Translations under genes and position numbers: made by a program
In this document: positions 24,128 through 33,060 of the stretch, piece after piece
Layout of the letters: every line of letters begins with the position of its first letter
Position numbering within the stretch: the stretch's first letter is position 1
DNA from: Halobacteriovorax marinus SJ
GTDB lineage: Bacteria; Bdellovibrionota; Bacteriovoracia; Bacteriovoracales; Bacteriovoracaceae
Length of the DNA: 64,000 bases
NCBI RefSeq assembly: GCF_000210915.2
Contig: NC_016620.1
Coordinates: 2,728,001 to 2,792,000, forward strand
Direction: 5' to 3'
Notes under the pieces: model-generated
Told to the model about the DNA's origin: nothing
Seen by the model: the letters and a program-made list of their open reading frames with translations, nothing else
The model's database searches: none

Positions 24128-25848
24128 GTTTAGAAGAAAAACAGCATAAGATAAATCTCTTACCAGAGCATTTAATAGATCAAATCAAGGCCGGTGAAGT
24201 AATTGAAAGACCGGCCTCTCTTGTTAAAGAACTCCTAGAAAACTCTCTCGATGCAAACTCTACGAATATTAAAATTTCAATAATTGAAAATGGACTAGAG
24301 CTTATTTCCATCGAAGATAATGGAGACGGAATTCTATTTGAAGACCTCCCCTACGCATTTTGTAGACACGCAACTTCAAAGATTGAAAGATTTGAAGATA
24401 TATACAACCTCTATAGCTTTGGCTTTAGAGGTGAGGCCCTTGCTTCCATGGCCGCAATCTCTAGGATTACATGCTCATCTACACCTATAGATAATCCAGA
24501 ACAGGGTGGAAAGATTGTCATTCATGGCGCCAAGGAAATGTCCCATACACCTCTAGCCTCTCGCAAGCAGGGAACATCTATTTTTATAAAAGACTTATTC
24601 TTTAATACTCCCGCTAGATTGAAATTTATCAAATCAAAAACTAGTGAGAAGAACGCGATAAAGAGAGTGATCAATGCTTTCATTCTTACCAATCCTAAAG
24701 TTCAATTCTCTGTGAAATGGGATGATAAAGATAAGAATATTTTTAAACCTGTTGAAGACACTCGACTAGCTGATCGTATAAGAGAAATCATTCTTCCAAA
24801 GAATTCTCCTAATAAGGAGCTCTACGAATTTGAAGGGGAATACGAAGGACATAGTGTAAGAGGTTTTGCTTCTGCTCATACGAGCAAAGGAAATGCTGGA
24901 AAGTCCCAGTATCTTTTTGTAAATGGCAGACTCTTCACAGATAGACAAATCCATCAATCCATTCTTCGAACGATGGAAAAAGTTTGGCCATTTGGAGAAA
25001 CTGGTCACTACTGCGTGATGCTCAATGTTCCCCCTACTCAAGTCGATGTGAATGTTCATCCTAATAAGACGCAAGTTAAATTTTTCAAAGCAAATATTGT
25101 ATTCTCTCTAGTTTCAGCCAGTATAAAGAAGTTTATAGAAGAGAATTTCAAAGAAGAAGTCGCTCCACAAAATGAACTCTTTAATAGAGACCAAGCAAAA
25201 GAGCAAAGTGTTCAAATGTTCTCTCAAAGTCCATTTAGTACTTATAGCGAACAAAGTAATCATCCAGTTTCATATGGGCCAAGTTCTCGTGTACTACCCA
25301 CATTATCTAACACAGAGAGCGCGACTTTCTTGAGTAGATTAAATGAGCGATACCTACTTCTAACGGATGAAAACTCTAAGAAGTTCATGATCGATTCTTT
25401 TGCTCTCTTTATTCAATACTGGATAGATAATTGGAAAGAGAACTACCCTTATGATGAAGCTAAGACAACTCCTCTTTTAATTAGTGAGCCCTTCCAACTA
25501 CACCAGGGAATAGATAAGCTTGCCAACTTTTTAAAAACGTTAGGACTAGAACTAGATAAGCTTGATGAATCTACCTACGCTCTAAGAACAATCCCTAACT
25601 GCTTTGACTCATTCAATATTAGAGAAGTTCTAAGTGATATTCTCACTATATTTCAACAAAGTTCGTTGAATCCAGATAATTTTGAAAAAGTACTTAACGA
25701 AACTATAAAAGATTTTAATCCCTCTCAATTCTTTTTAAGTGACTATGCGATTAATTATATATTACAACGATATACATTAGCACAGGCCCTTAACTCAAAG
25801 GCCATTGTTAACTTAGACAATGAAGCTTTGGAAAAGCTATTTAAATGA
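24124..25848 (+). CDS. mutL: MutL mismatch repair ATPase lacking endonuclease motifs
   Basis: The GHKL ATPase part is fully conserved: QIKAGEVIERPASLVKELL, the DNGDGI motif and FRGEALASM. The C-terminal dimerisation domain is divergent. Where nicking MutL proteins have DQHAAHER, this one reads DSFALFIQ (424-431), and the protein ends (574 aa) before the CPHGRP metal motif. So it should signal but not nick DNA, like E. coli MutL. Whether a MutH-like nuclease exists is not visible here. It overlaps the diguanylate cyclase and miaA by 4 bp each; mutL-miaA is a widespread gene order. Confidence 0.94.
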   Translation: MSLEEKQHKINLLPEHLIDQIKAGEVIERPASLVKELLENSLDANSTNIKISIIENGLELISIEDNGDGILFEDLPYAFCRHATSKIERFEDIYNLYSFGFRGEALASMAAISRITCSSTPIDNPEQGGKIVIHGAKEMSHTPLASRKQGTSIFIKDLFFNTPARLKFIKSKTSEKNAIKRVINAFILTNPKVQFSVKWDDKDKNIFKPVEDTRLADRIREIILPKNSPNKELYEFEGEYEGHSVRGFASAHTSKGNAGKSQYLFVNGRLFTDRQIHQSILRTMEKVWPFGETGHYCVMLNVPPTQVDVNVHPNKTQVKFFKANIVFSLVSASIKKFIEENFKEEVAPQNELFNRDQAKEQSVQMFSQSPFSTYSEQSNHPVSYGPSSRVLPTLSNTESATFLSRLNERYLLLTDENSKKFMIDSFALFIQYWIDNWKENYPYDEAKTTPLLISEPFQLHQGIDKLANFLKTLGLELDKLDESTYALRTIPNCFDSFNIREVLSDILTIFQQSSLNPDNFEKVLNETIKDFNPSQFFLSDYAINYILQRYTLAQALNSKAIVNLDNEALEKLFK

Positions 25849-26822
25849 GTACAAAGAAAAATAAAATCATTATCATTTCAGGACCTACTGCCTCAGGAAA
25901 GACCTCTACAAGTATGTTGCTCTCCCATGCCCTCAAGCAAGAAGGACTAGACTCAGCAATTGTTAACTTTGACTCACTTCTCTTTTATAAAGAACTCAGT
26001 ATTGGAACTGCCAAACCATCTAAAGAAGAACTCGAAACTTTTGAGCATCATTTAGTGGATATAGTCAGTGCAAGTAGCCCGCTAAATGCATCCGACTTCC
26101 TCTCTCGCGCCGATAGTACACTTTCAAAGCTAGTAAGTGAGAATAAAATCCCTATTTTTGTTGGAGGCTCCGCTTTTTACATTCGTGCATTCGTAAAGGG
26201 AATGTATGACTCTAACCCTATCTCTGAGGATCTCAGAGATAAAATAGATAAAGAATATAAAGAGAGAGGAATTCATTTCATTAGAGAAATCTTAGAAAAG
26301 AGAGACCCTGCTTCTTTTAATCAGCTTCACGAAAATGACCACTACAGAAATATTAGGGCCTATGAGCACCTTATGGCGACTGGTGAGCCCATTAGCCAAC
26401 AGAAACAAAAGAGTGATGAGAATAATCCTTATGATTTTACTATAAATCGACTAAAAGACTTTGATATCATCCACATATATCTAGATCTTCCTAAGGAAGA
26501 GCATTGGAAGATTATTCTAAAGAGAACCGAAGAGATGGTCGCCAATGGACTTGTAGCAGAAGTTAAAAACCTTCTGGCATCTGGCTTTGACGGAAGTGAA
26601 AAGCCTCTTGGCTCAATTGGCTACAAAGAGACAATACAATTTATTAATGGAGAATTTGACTCCGAACAAGACTATATTGAGCGCATTGCCATATCCACAA
26701 GACAGCTAGCTAAGTCTCAACGAACCTTCTTTAAAAAGGTCACCCCCAAAGCAACTTTTCACCCCATCGATGACAAGAATAAAATAGTCAACCACACCCT
26801 TTCAGCGATAAAAGAAGAGTAG
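25845..26822 (+). CDS. miaA: tRNA dimethylallyltransferase MiaA
   Basis: Adds a dimethylallyl group to A37 of tRNAs that read codons starting with U. The P-loop GPTASGKT, the IGTAKPSKEE segment, VGGSAFYIRAF and GSIGYKET are family signatures. The DSxQxY loop reads DSLLFY, so the usual Gln, which contacts the substrate region, is Leu. Length (325 aa) is normal. The gene overlaps mutL by ATGA and is probably translationally coupled. Confidence 0.95.
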   Translation: MSTKKNKIIIISGPTASGKTSTSMLLSHALKQEGLDSAIVNFDSLLFYKELSIGTAKPSKEELETFEHHLVDIVSASSPLNASDFLSRADSTLSKLVSENKIPIFVGGSAFYIRAFVKGMYDSNPISEDLRDKIDKEYKERGIHFIREILEKRDPASFNQLHENDHYRNIRAYEHLMATGEPISQQKQKSDENNPYDFTINRLKDFDIIHIYLDLPKEEHWKIILKRTEEMVANGLVAEVKNLLASGFDGSEKPLGSIGYKETIQFINGEFDSEQDYIERIAISTRQLAKSQRTFFKKVTPKATFHPIDDKNKIVNHTLSAIKEE

Positions 26823-26885
26823 GATTTTTTTTCTCAATCCTTTGTTAAACCATTAAATTTGCTAAAATTAAGCAAAGGAATTTTT

Positions 26886-27755
26886 ATGGCATCTCTTCCA
26901 AGAAAGTTAAAAATAATTATTATCTCCGATGGAACGGGAGAGACCGCAACAGCGATCTCCAGAGCGATTATGACTCAATTTCCAGATCGAGAAGTTTACT
27001 TTACTCGTTTTAAAAATGTTAGAACGACAGAGCAAGTAGACGCAATTTTTACAGAAGCAGCAATTCATCACGATTTAATTATCTATACCATTGTAACAAG
27101 TGAGCTTAGAGATTATATTGGCGATGTAGCTAGAAATCGTCACGTTAGAGCACTAGATCTTATCGGGCATGCCTTGACTGCTTTTTCCAATTACTTTGAA
27201 CAAGAGCCTAAATCAGAACCAGGTCTACTTCATGCAGTTAATGATGACTACTTTAAGAGAGTGGCCGCCATGGAATTCACTCTTAATCATGACGACGGAA
27301 GAAATTTAGAAACTTTAAGCCTTGCTGATGTTGTTCTTATTGGAATTTCGAGAACCGGTAAAACTCCCCTCTCAGTCTATTTAAGTCAACACGGAGTCAA
27401 AGTTGTTAATGTTCCTCTCATAAAAGGAACGGAAATTCCTGAATCTCTTTTTCAAATTGATCAGAGAAAAATATTCGCATTAACAATTAATCCCGATGCC
27501 TTATTGGAAATTAGAAGAAAGAGATTAACAACACTTGGAGCTTCTAATCATACTGGTGACTACGCCGAACAAAGTAAAGTCATTGAAGAGCTTGAATGGG
27601 CGAATGACCTCTTTAGTGAAAATAAGAGATGGCCTATTTTTAATGTCACAGATAAAGCAATTGAAGAGACAGCTTCAGAAATTCTTAGACTTCTCAACAT
27701 GAGAAAGAATAATATTTTCAAACAAAGCAAGAGAAACGAAGAGCGTGAAGACTAA
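26886..27755 (+). CDS. Pyruvate phosphate dikinase / PEP synthase regulatory protein (DUF299)
   Basis: A bifunctional kinase and pyrophosphorylase that switches PPDK or PEP synthase off and on by phosphorylating a Thr. Typical segments are IISDGTGETA near the N-terminus and the P-loop GISRTGKTP, then NVPLIKG. The start is taken at the ATG at 26886 with AAAGGA upstream, not the TTG at 26859. The target dikinase is not in the window. It overlaps the next gene by one base (TAATG), linking it to the metal-transport pair. Confidence 0.93.
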   Translation: MASLPRKLKIIIISDGTGETATAISRAIMTQFPDREVYFTRFKNVRTTEQVDAIFTEAAIHHDLIIYTIVTSELRDYIGDVARNRHVRALDLIGHALTAFSNYFEQEPKSEPGLLHAVNDDYFKRVAAMEFTLNHDDGRNLETLSLADVVLIGISRTGKTPLSVYLSQHGVKVVNVPLIKGTEIPESLFQIDQRKIFALTINPDALLEIRRKRLTTLGASNHTGDYAEQSKVIEELEWANDLFSENKRWPIFNVTDKAIEETASEILRLLNMRKNNIFKQSKRNEERED

Positions 27756-29092
27756 TGAGTATATTTAAGAATTTCTATGACATTCAGATTCACTTCTCTA
27801 ATGCTCTTGGAACAAAGATTGTAAATGAGGATGGAGTTAAGCTTGGAAAGCTTTGTGACTTCTTTGTAGATTATGAAGAGGTCTACCCTCTTGTCCTAGC
27901 GGTTCAATTTAAAAGATCAGGTCAATCATTTTATATTTCATGGAATGATATTATTGAATACTCACATAAGAAAATCATTGTTAAGAATAATAGCTTTCAC
28001 GGAAGAAGTAGAACTTATCCAAAAGCAACTACTAATAAAGTCATTACACCAATTCTCGCCAATCAATTCATAGGAGATACTGTAGAGTATCCCCCATTAG
28101 GTAAAATTGTATTGGATAGACAAATTGTCGATACAGCTGGAAAGAAAGTTGTAAGAGTAAATGATATTCAAATGATTAAAGCTGGAAGTAATTTAAGAGT
28201 CACTCATGCAGCAATAGGACTGCGTTCAATGATGAGAAGACTTGGCTATGAGCCAGCAATCGATAAAATTGTAGGAATGGTTAGACCTAAGTCTAAATAT
28301 CTCTCAAGCGAGACTCTCATCAATTGGAAGTATGTACACGCTATTCCAAACAAGAGTATTCAGTCTTCTGTAAAATTAAATTTATCTAATGAAGATATAA
28401 AAGAGCTCCACCCTGCTGATTTAGCTGATATCTTAGAAGATCTAGATAGCCATGGTAGAGAAATTATTTTCAACAATCTCGATGCTAAGACAGCTGCTGA
28501 AACTTTATCTGAAGTTGATGATGAACTCCAGGCAACACTCTTAAAAAATGAAGACCCTGAAAGAGCTGCTGATATCATTGAAGAAATGGATACAGATGAC
28601 GCTGCCGATATTTTAAATGAGATCGGTGGACAGAGGGCCGAAGATATTATTTCAAGAATTGAAGATGATGAAATTCTTGAAGAAATTCAAGAGCTACTCG
28701 TTTATCAAGAAAATACCGCTGGTGGCCTTATGTCCACGGAGTATCTCTACGTAAATAAGAACGATACTAAGGTAGATATTTTAGAGAAAATTCAAGAAGA
28801 ACATGAAGACCTTGAGACTGTTTACGCTATTTATGTTGTAGACTCTGACCATAAACTTATTGGCCACTGCTCTCTTAGGCAACTCATCACTCAGAAAGAA
28901 AATATTCAAGTTGGTGAGATCATGAATACAAAAGATATAAAAACACTCAAGCCTGACGCTCACTGGAAAGAAGTGGCCAGCTTTATGAGTAAGTATAATT
29001 TAATCTACACTCCTGTTATCGATGAATCGAATGAACTTCTTGGAATGATTTCGATTGATGACTTACTACCTTGGTTATTAAATGAGCGATAA
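27755..29092 (+). CDS. Soluble MgtE-N / CBS-domain protein with PRC-like N-terminus
   Basis: A cytoplasmic protein of 445 aa equal to the sensor half of the Mg2+ channel MgtE without its membrane pore. Residues 1-90 and again about 95-155 look like PRC-barrel-type beta domains (DGVKLGKLCDFFVD, RQIVDTAGKKV). Then comes the MgtE-N superhelix (about 205-310: HPADLADILEDLD, ERAADIIEEMDTDDAADIL) with many Asp/Glu, and a CBS pair (about 315-440, with QENTAGGLMSTEYL). The family binds Mg2+ to gate the channel. Here the pore is missing, and the following gene, overlapping by 11 bp, is an Nramp-like transporter, which it probably regulates. Confidence 0.88.
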   Translation: MSIFKNFYDIQIHFSNALGTKIVNEDGVKLGKLCDFFVDYEEVYPLVLAVQFKRSGQSFYISWNDIIEYSHKKIIVKNNSFHGRSRTYPKATTNKVITPILANQFIGDTVEYPPLGKIVLDRQIVDTAGKKVVRVNDIQMIKAGSNLRVTHAAIGLRSMMRRLGYEPAIDKIVGMVRPKSKYLSSETLINWKYVHAIPNKSIQSSVKLNLSNEDIKELHPADLADILEDLDSHGREIIFNNLDAKTAAETLSEVDDELQATLLKNEDPERAADIIEEMDTDDAADILNEIGGQRAEDIISRIEDDEILEEIQELLVYQENTAGGLMSTEYLYVNKNDTKVDILEKIQEEHEDLETVYAIYVVDSDHKLIGHCSLRQLITQKENIQVGEIMNTKDIKTLKPDAHWKEVASFMSKYNLIYTPVIDESNELLGMISIDDLLPWLLNER

Positions 29093-30350
29093 AGTCGAAA
29101 AGAAAGGTTCTCCTTCATTTTATACAAAGCTATTAATATTACTCAGTATAGTTGGACCAGGTATTATCACCGCTAATATTGATAATGATGCTGGTGGTAT
29201 TGCAACCTACTCTCTCGTTGGTGCTAAGACGGGATTTAAACTTCTTTGGACCTTAATGCCTATTACTGTCGCTCTCATAATGGTGCAAGAGATGTCTGCT
29301 CGAATGGGAATTGCCTCTGGAAAGGGTCTCGCCGATCTCATTAGAGAAAAGTTCGGACTCAAGGTTACCTTTTATTCTTTATTCCTTTTAATTTTTGCAG
29401 ATCTTGGTAATACCATGGCCGAATTTGCTGGGATCGCTTCTGCTGGAGAGATTTTTGGAATATCCAAATATATCTCTGTTCCACTGTGTTCCCTCTTTGT
29501 ATGGCTCTTAATTACAAAAGGAAATTACAAAACAGTTGAGAGAATTTTTATTGCTGGCTGTGCTGTCTATCTTTCATATATTGTCTCTGGATTTATTATT
29601 GGTCCAGACTGGGGAGAGGTCGCCAAAGCAACCTTCATTCCCGACTTTGATGTTCTTACATCAGAGAATATGCCGTTAATTGTCGGCCTTGTTGGAACTT
29701 CCATTACACCTTGGATGCAATTCTATATTCAATCAGCTGTAGTTGAAAAAGGAATTTCGACTAAGCACTTATGGCACTCAAAACTAGACGTTATTGTTGG
29801 TTGTTTATTTATGGTGATGGTTACTATATTTATCATCATTTGTTGTGCGGTAACAATTCATAGTGCAGGAGTTCAGATCAACACTGCCGCTGATGCGGCA
29901 AGGGCCTTAGAGCCTCTAGCTGGTAAATACTCCAGTATTCTCTTTGGTATTGGCCTCTTTAATGCTTCTATCTTTTCAGCAGCTCTTCTTCCCCTTGCAA
30001 CTAGCTACTATGTCTGTGAAGGAATGGGATGGGAGTCAGGAGTAGATAAGACTTTCAAGGAAGCACCAAACTTTTTTACGATCTTTACTCTACTTATTCT
30101 CATTGCAGCAGCGATGATACTTATTCCAGGAATTGATTTATTCAATATACTCATTTGGACACAGGTTATAAATGGTGTACTTATTCCTATTATCTTACTA
30201 TTTATTATCAACCTGTGTAATGACCCTGATGTAATGGGAGAATATACTAACTCCACAGCCTATAATTTTATAAGCTATGGAATCGTACTATTAATGTTAA
30301 TTATTAATGGGGCCTTGATTTACTATGAGGCCGTTCAAAGGTTTTTCTAG
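29082..30350 (+). CDS. Nramp-family divalent metal transporter, divergent (Mg2+-type candidate)
   Basis: An 11-helix Nramp/SLC11-like transporter (422 aa). In classical Mn/Fe Nramps the substrate site is DPGN on helix 1 and AxxMPH on helix 6. Here helix 1 reads NIDNDAGGIATYS and helix 6 TSITPWMQFY, so the metal-selecting Met is missing. Such changes are known in the Nramp-related magnesium transporters. Together with the preceding MgtE-N/CBS gene (11-bp overlap), Mg2+ transport is the best guess. The end overlaps the convergent kinase gene by the 4-bp CTAG. Confidence 0.85.
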   Translation: MSDKVEKKGSPSFYTKLLILLSIVGPGIITANIDNDAGGIATYSLVGAKTGFKLLWTLMPITVALIMVQEMSARMGIASGKGLADLIREKFGLKVTFYSLFLLIFADLGNTMAEFAGIASAGEIFGISKYISVPLCSLFVWLLITKGNYKTVERIFIAGCAVYLSYIVSGFIIGPDWGEVAKATFIPDFDVLTSENMPLIVGLVGTSITPWMQFYIQSAVVEKGISTKHLWHSKLDVIVGCLFMVMVTIFIIICCAVTIHSAGVQINTAADAARALEPLAGKYSSILFGIGLFNASIFSAALLPLATSYYVCEGMGWESGVDKTFKEAPNFFTIFTLLILIAAAMILIPGIDLFNILIWTQVINGVLIPIILLFIINLCNDPDVMGEYTNSTAYNFISYGIVLLMLIINGALIYYEAVQRFF

Positions 30351-32383
30351 AGTATGAGCTCACAGAAATCAACAAATGAATCTTCTGTTAGCTCAAAATC
30401 AATCTTTCTTTCGATATTTTGTTTACCCATCTTAAAGTAAATACTATGAGCTGTTGGCTCTCCACTTTCAGACTTCTTAGTACTGATTGGAAAAGGAATT
30501 CCCCTCTTACCTCTAAATGGTAGAGATTCTTCTCTTGGTTCACCAAACATATTAAAACTAATACTGCCGCGAGCACAATTTCTAGACATTCTTAAATATC
30601 CGTAAGGCTGATAGTTTGTTTCTGTAACTTCAATGTTCTCATTATCTCCATCAGCAGGAGAGATTTTCTTAATAAAATGCTCTCGACCTGAAGTCTCTAT
30701 TCTAATCCAGTGAACCTTTCCTGTAGTAACTTTAAACGAGTTCAAGAAATCTACTTTCGTCTGCTTACCATCAACAAAGACATGTTGCTTATGCTTATTA
30801 AAGCCTTTAAGAGTAATCGTTGCTTCTCCAGCACTCTCTCTAATTACATTTGAAACTGCTTCACTTTCAATATCAGAAGATGGAACTCTTTGTGTTTGAG
30901 TGTGAACTGCTGTATCAGAATGAACTTCTAATCCAACAAGCTCTTTCACCATTCCCATATTTGTATATCCAAAGTATAGACCAGCTCCGAGAACTGCAAT
31001 AGATGCAACCTTTGTAAGTAATCCACTTTCTTTCTTTTTCTTCTTTACCTTTCTAACGTTAGTCTTTGTTCCAGTTCTCTTTGTTTTAGTAAGATCTGGC
31101 TTAGATATACGTTTCGTACCTTCCATAGGTCTTCTGGTAGTACGTGTTTTAGATGCACCAATTGAAAGCTCCTGAGTTCCATCATTCAGGTGTCCAAATT
31201 TTTCATCAATATCAACCTTAGACTTCGTCTGTCCTCTTCTTGCCCTTGTTCTTGTTTTTGTAGCCGGTTCTTCTTCTTCAAAACCAAAGTCAAGAACTTG
31301 CTCTTTCCTCTCAGCCGGAGCCTTAGCTGCAGGTGCCGCTTCTCCAGAACTACTCTCCGCAGGAGCTGCTCCACCACCACTTTGCTCTCTTTTAAGATCA
31401 TCTAAGTATGGCTTTAGATCAATTTTTCCATACTCAAATAACTTCTCTCTATCTTTTTTTATCTCTTCTTTAAAAAGCTCTTTTGCAAAGAAACCTAAAT
31501 CTGAAGAGTTAAAATCAGGATAAGTTGAGAATAGGAACTTAATAAGTGCCCTATTTAGCTGATCTAAGTTTTCATATCTCTTATTTCTATCTTTATGAAG
31601 GGCCTTCATAACGATCTCATCCAACTCTTTAGGAACGTTTGGATTGATAGTAGAAGGTGCAGGTATTTTACATTCCTGAATCTTCTTAAGTACAGCTAGA
31701 TCATTAGATGCCTTAAATAACTTTCTTGAGCATAGCATTTCCCATAGAGTAATCCCCACAGCAAATTCATCATACCTTGGATCAAGTTCATGACCTTCAA
31801 GATACTCTGGTGCAAGATAAGAAAGCTTCCCTTTAATTGTCCCCGCTTGAGTTGCCTCTGAATTGGTTTCAGTCTTTGCAATACCAAAGTCAATTACCTT
31901 AATGGCGCCATCAAAGGTCAACATTATGTTATGGGGAGAAATATCTCTATGGATAATCTGTAAATCTTTACCTGTAAGTTTATCAGTTAATGTGTGAGCA
32001 TAGTGAAGCCCCTGACAAACCTGAGTAATGATATAAACCGAAATTTCTACAGGAAATACAAACTTTCTTTCTTTTAACTTATCTAAATACTCTTTAAGGT
32101 TTCGACCATCACAATATTCCATTGCAACAAAGAGTTGATCTTGATGCATACCATAGTCATATGTTTGGACAATATTTGGATGCAATAATCCGAAAGTAGT
32201 TTTAATTTCGTCCATAAACATTATTCTAAAGTTTTCATCTTTAGAAAACTGTGGCTGAACCATCTTGATCGCAACGACTTTATCGGCCTGCTCCCCAAGG
32301 AAACGCGCCCTACAAATCTTTGCCATCCCTCCATCAATGAGGTGATCTAAAATTAAATAACGTCCAAATCTTTCTCTATCCAC
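30347..32383 (-). CDS. Membrane-anchored Ser/Thr protein kinase, myxobacterial type
   Basis: A Hanks-type kinase domain (about 8-290): glycine loop IDGGMAKICRA, Lys40 (VAIK), catalytic loop HRDISPHN (145-152), DFG (165-167) and APEYLEG. The HRDxSPxN loop is typical of delta-proteobacterial Pkn kinases. A long Pro/Ala and Lys/Arg-rich linker follows (about 330-450), then one membrane helix (about 455-475) and an exported C-terminal domain of about 200 residues with no known family, possibly a PEGA-like beta domain (KHVFVDGKQTKVDFLNSFKV). All catalytic residues are present. The start is GTG. FHA proteins elsewhere in the window are possible readers of its phosphothreonines (inference). Confidence 0.92.
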   Translation of the reverse strand: MDRERFGRYLILDHLIDGGMAKICRARFLGEQADKVVAIKMVQPQFSKDENFRIMFMDEIKTTFGLLHPNIVQTYDYGMHQDQLFVAMEYCDGRNLKEYLDKLKERKFVFPVEISVYIITQVCQGLHYAHTLTDKLTGKDLQIIHRDISPHNIMLTFDGAIKVIDFGIAKTETNSEATQAGTIKGKLSYLAPEYLEGHELDPRYDEFAVGITLWEMLCSRKLFKASNDLAVLKKIQECKIPAPSTINPNVPKELDEIVMKALHKDRNKRYENLDQLNRALIKFLFSTYPDFNSSDLGFFAKELFKEEIKKDREKLFEYGKIDLKPYLDDLKREQSGGGAAPAESSSGEAAPAAKAPAERKEQVLDFGFEEEEPATKTRTRARRGQTKSKVDIDEKFGHLNDGTQELSIGASKTRTTRRPMEGTKRISKPDLTKTKRTGTKTNVRKVKKKKKESGLLTKVASIAVLGAGLYFGYTNMGMVKELVGLEVHSDTAVHTQTQRVPSSDIESEAVSNVIRESAGEATITLKGFNKHKQHVFVDGKQTKVDFLNSFKVTTGKVHWIRIETSGREHFIKKISPADGDNENIEVTETNYQPYGYLRMSRNCARGSISFNMFGEPREESLPFRGKRGIPFPISTKKSESGEPTAHSIYFKMGKQNIERKIDFELTEDSFVDFCELIL

Positions 32384-32466
32384 AATATAAACCTTATAAT
32401 AGCCAATGTATTATACTATTTTTCAAATACTATATCGGACTCTCACATAAATTCTTGAGGAAAAAG

Positions 32467-32523
32467 ATGTCTGAAACACCAAAAGAGTCTCTCTCAACAA
32501 AGAGAATAATTACAATAAGTTAA
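32467..32523 (+). CDS. Possible 18-aa small ORF
   Basis: ATG at 32467 is preceded by GAGG at good spacing and opens 18 codons (MSETPKESLSTKRIITIS). It stands alone in the gap between the kinase start and the lipoprotein end, with a TATACT box at 32412-32417. It may be a real microprotein, a remnant of a longer gene, or chance. Confidence 0.25.
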   Translation: MSETPKESLSTKRIITIS

Positions 32524-32544
32524 GCCTAAAATAGGTCAATTAAC

Positions 32545-33057
32545 CTAAAAAGAAATTGTCGAGAAATTAGGGAATTCTACTTTAAGAGGAGAATTCAAAC
32601 TCGAAGTTGAACAAAGAATAGCAACATCATAAAGTTGGAATGAATTGGCAATATATTGAGGATGTAACTTCAAAGCACTTGTAAAGTCATTGAGAATAAA
32701 TTGATCATAGCCCTGCGCTTTTGCTTGCTTTAAGAAACTCTTTTTTGAAATCACTTCACTGGCACTAGAGTAATAAATTGCTAAGTAGCTCTTCTCACAC
32801 CTTTTAAGAGAAACTTTCTCTGAAGTTGAAAACCAATTATAGAAAGGAGAACTTTCAGTGACCTCCCCCATTAGTACATCAAAAACCATAGTCATTTCTT
32901 GATACCAAGAAATTCTTTTCATCTTTAATTCATCCTTCCAAACTTTCTCTCCCTTTGAACCACCGGCCAATTCAAATTCATTTTCCTGAACAAGATTTCG
33001 TCCAGTTAATGAACATGATGTAATGAGAAATGTTAGAAGTAGAATTATTTTTTTCAT
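32545..33057 (-). CDS. Lipoprotein, unknown, 170 aa
   Basis: The N-terminus is a lipoprotein signal with lipobox ITSC (Cys15), so the mature protein is lipid-anchored. The remainder has several aromatic residues and four other regions of mixed structure, but no family is recognised. It starts 3 bp after the alpha/beta hydrolase stop, so the two and the GYF-PilZ gene make up a three-gene minus-strand operon. Likely location: outer membrane or periplasmic face of the inner membrane. Confidence 0.75.
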   Translation of the reverse strand: MKKIILLLTFLITSCSLTGRNLVQENEFELAGGSKGEKVWKDELKMKRISWYQEMTMVFDVLMGEVTESSPFYNWFSTSEKVSLKRCEKSYLAIYYSSASEVISKKSFLKQAKAQGYDQFILNDFTSALKLHPQYIANSFQLYDVAILCSTSSLNSPLKVEFPNFSTISF

Positions 33058-33060
33058 ATT

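Noticed and set aside
26842-26868. Promoter TTGTTA/TAAAAT before the PPDK regulator gene
   Set aside because: The spacer is only 15 bp and the -10 is almost on the ribosome-binding site.
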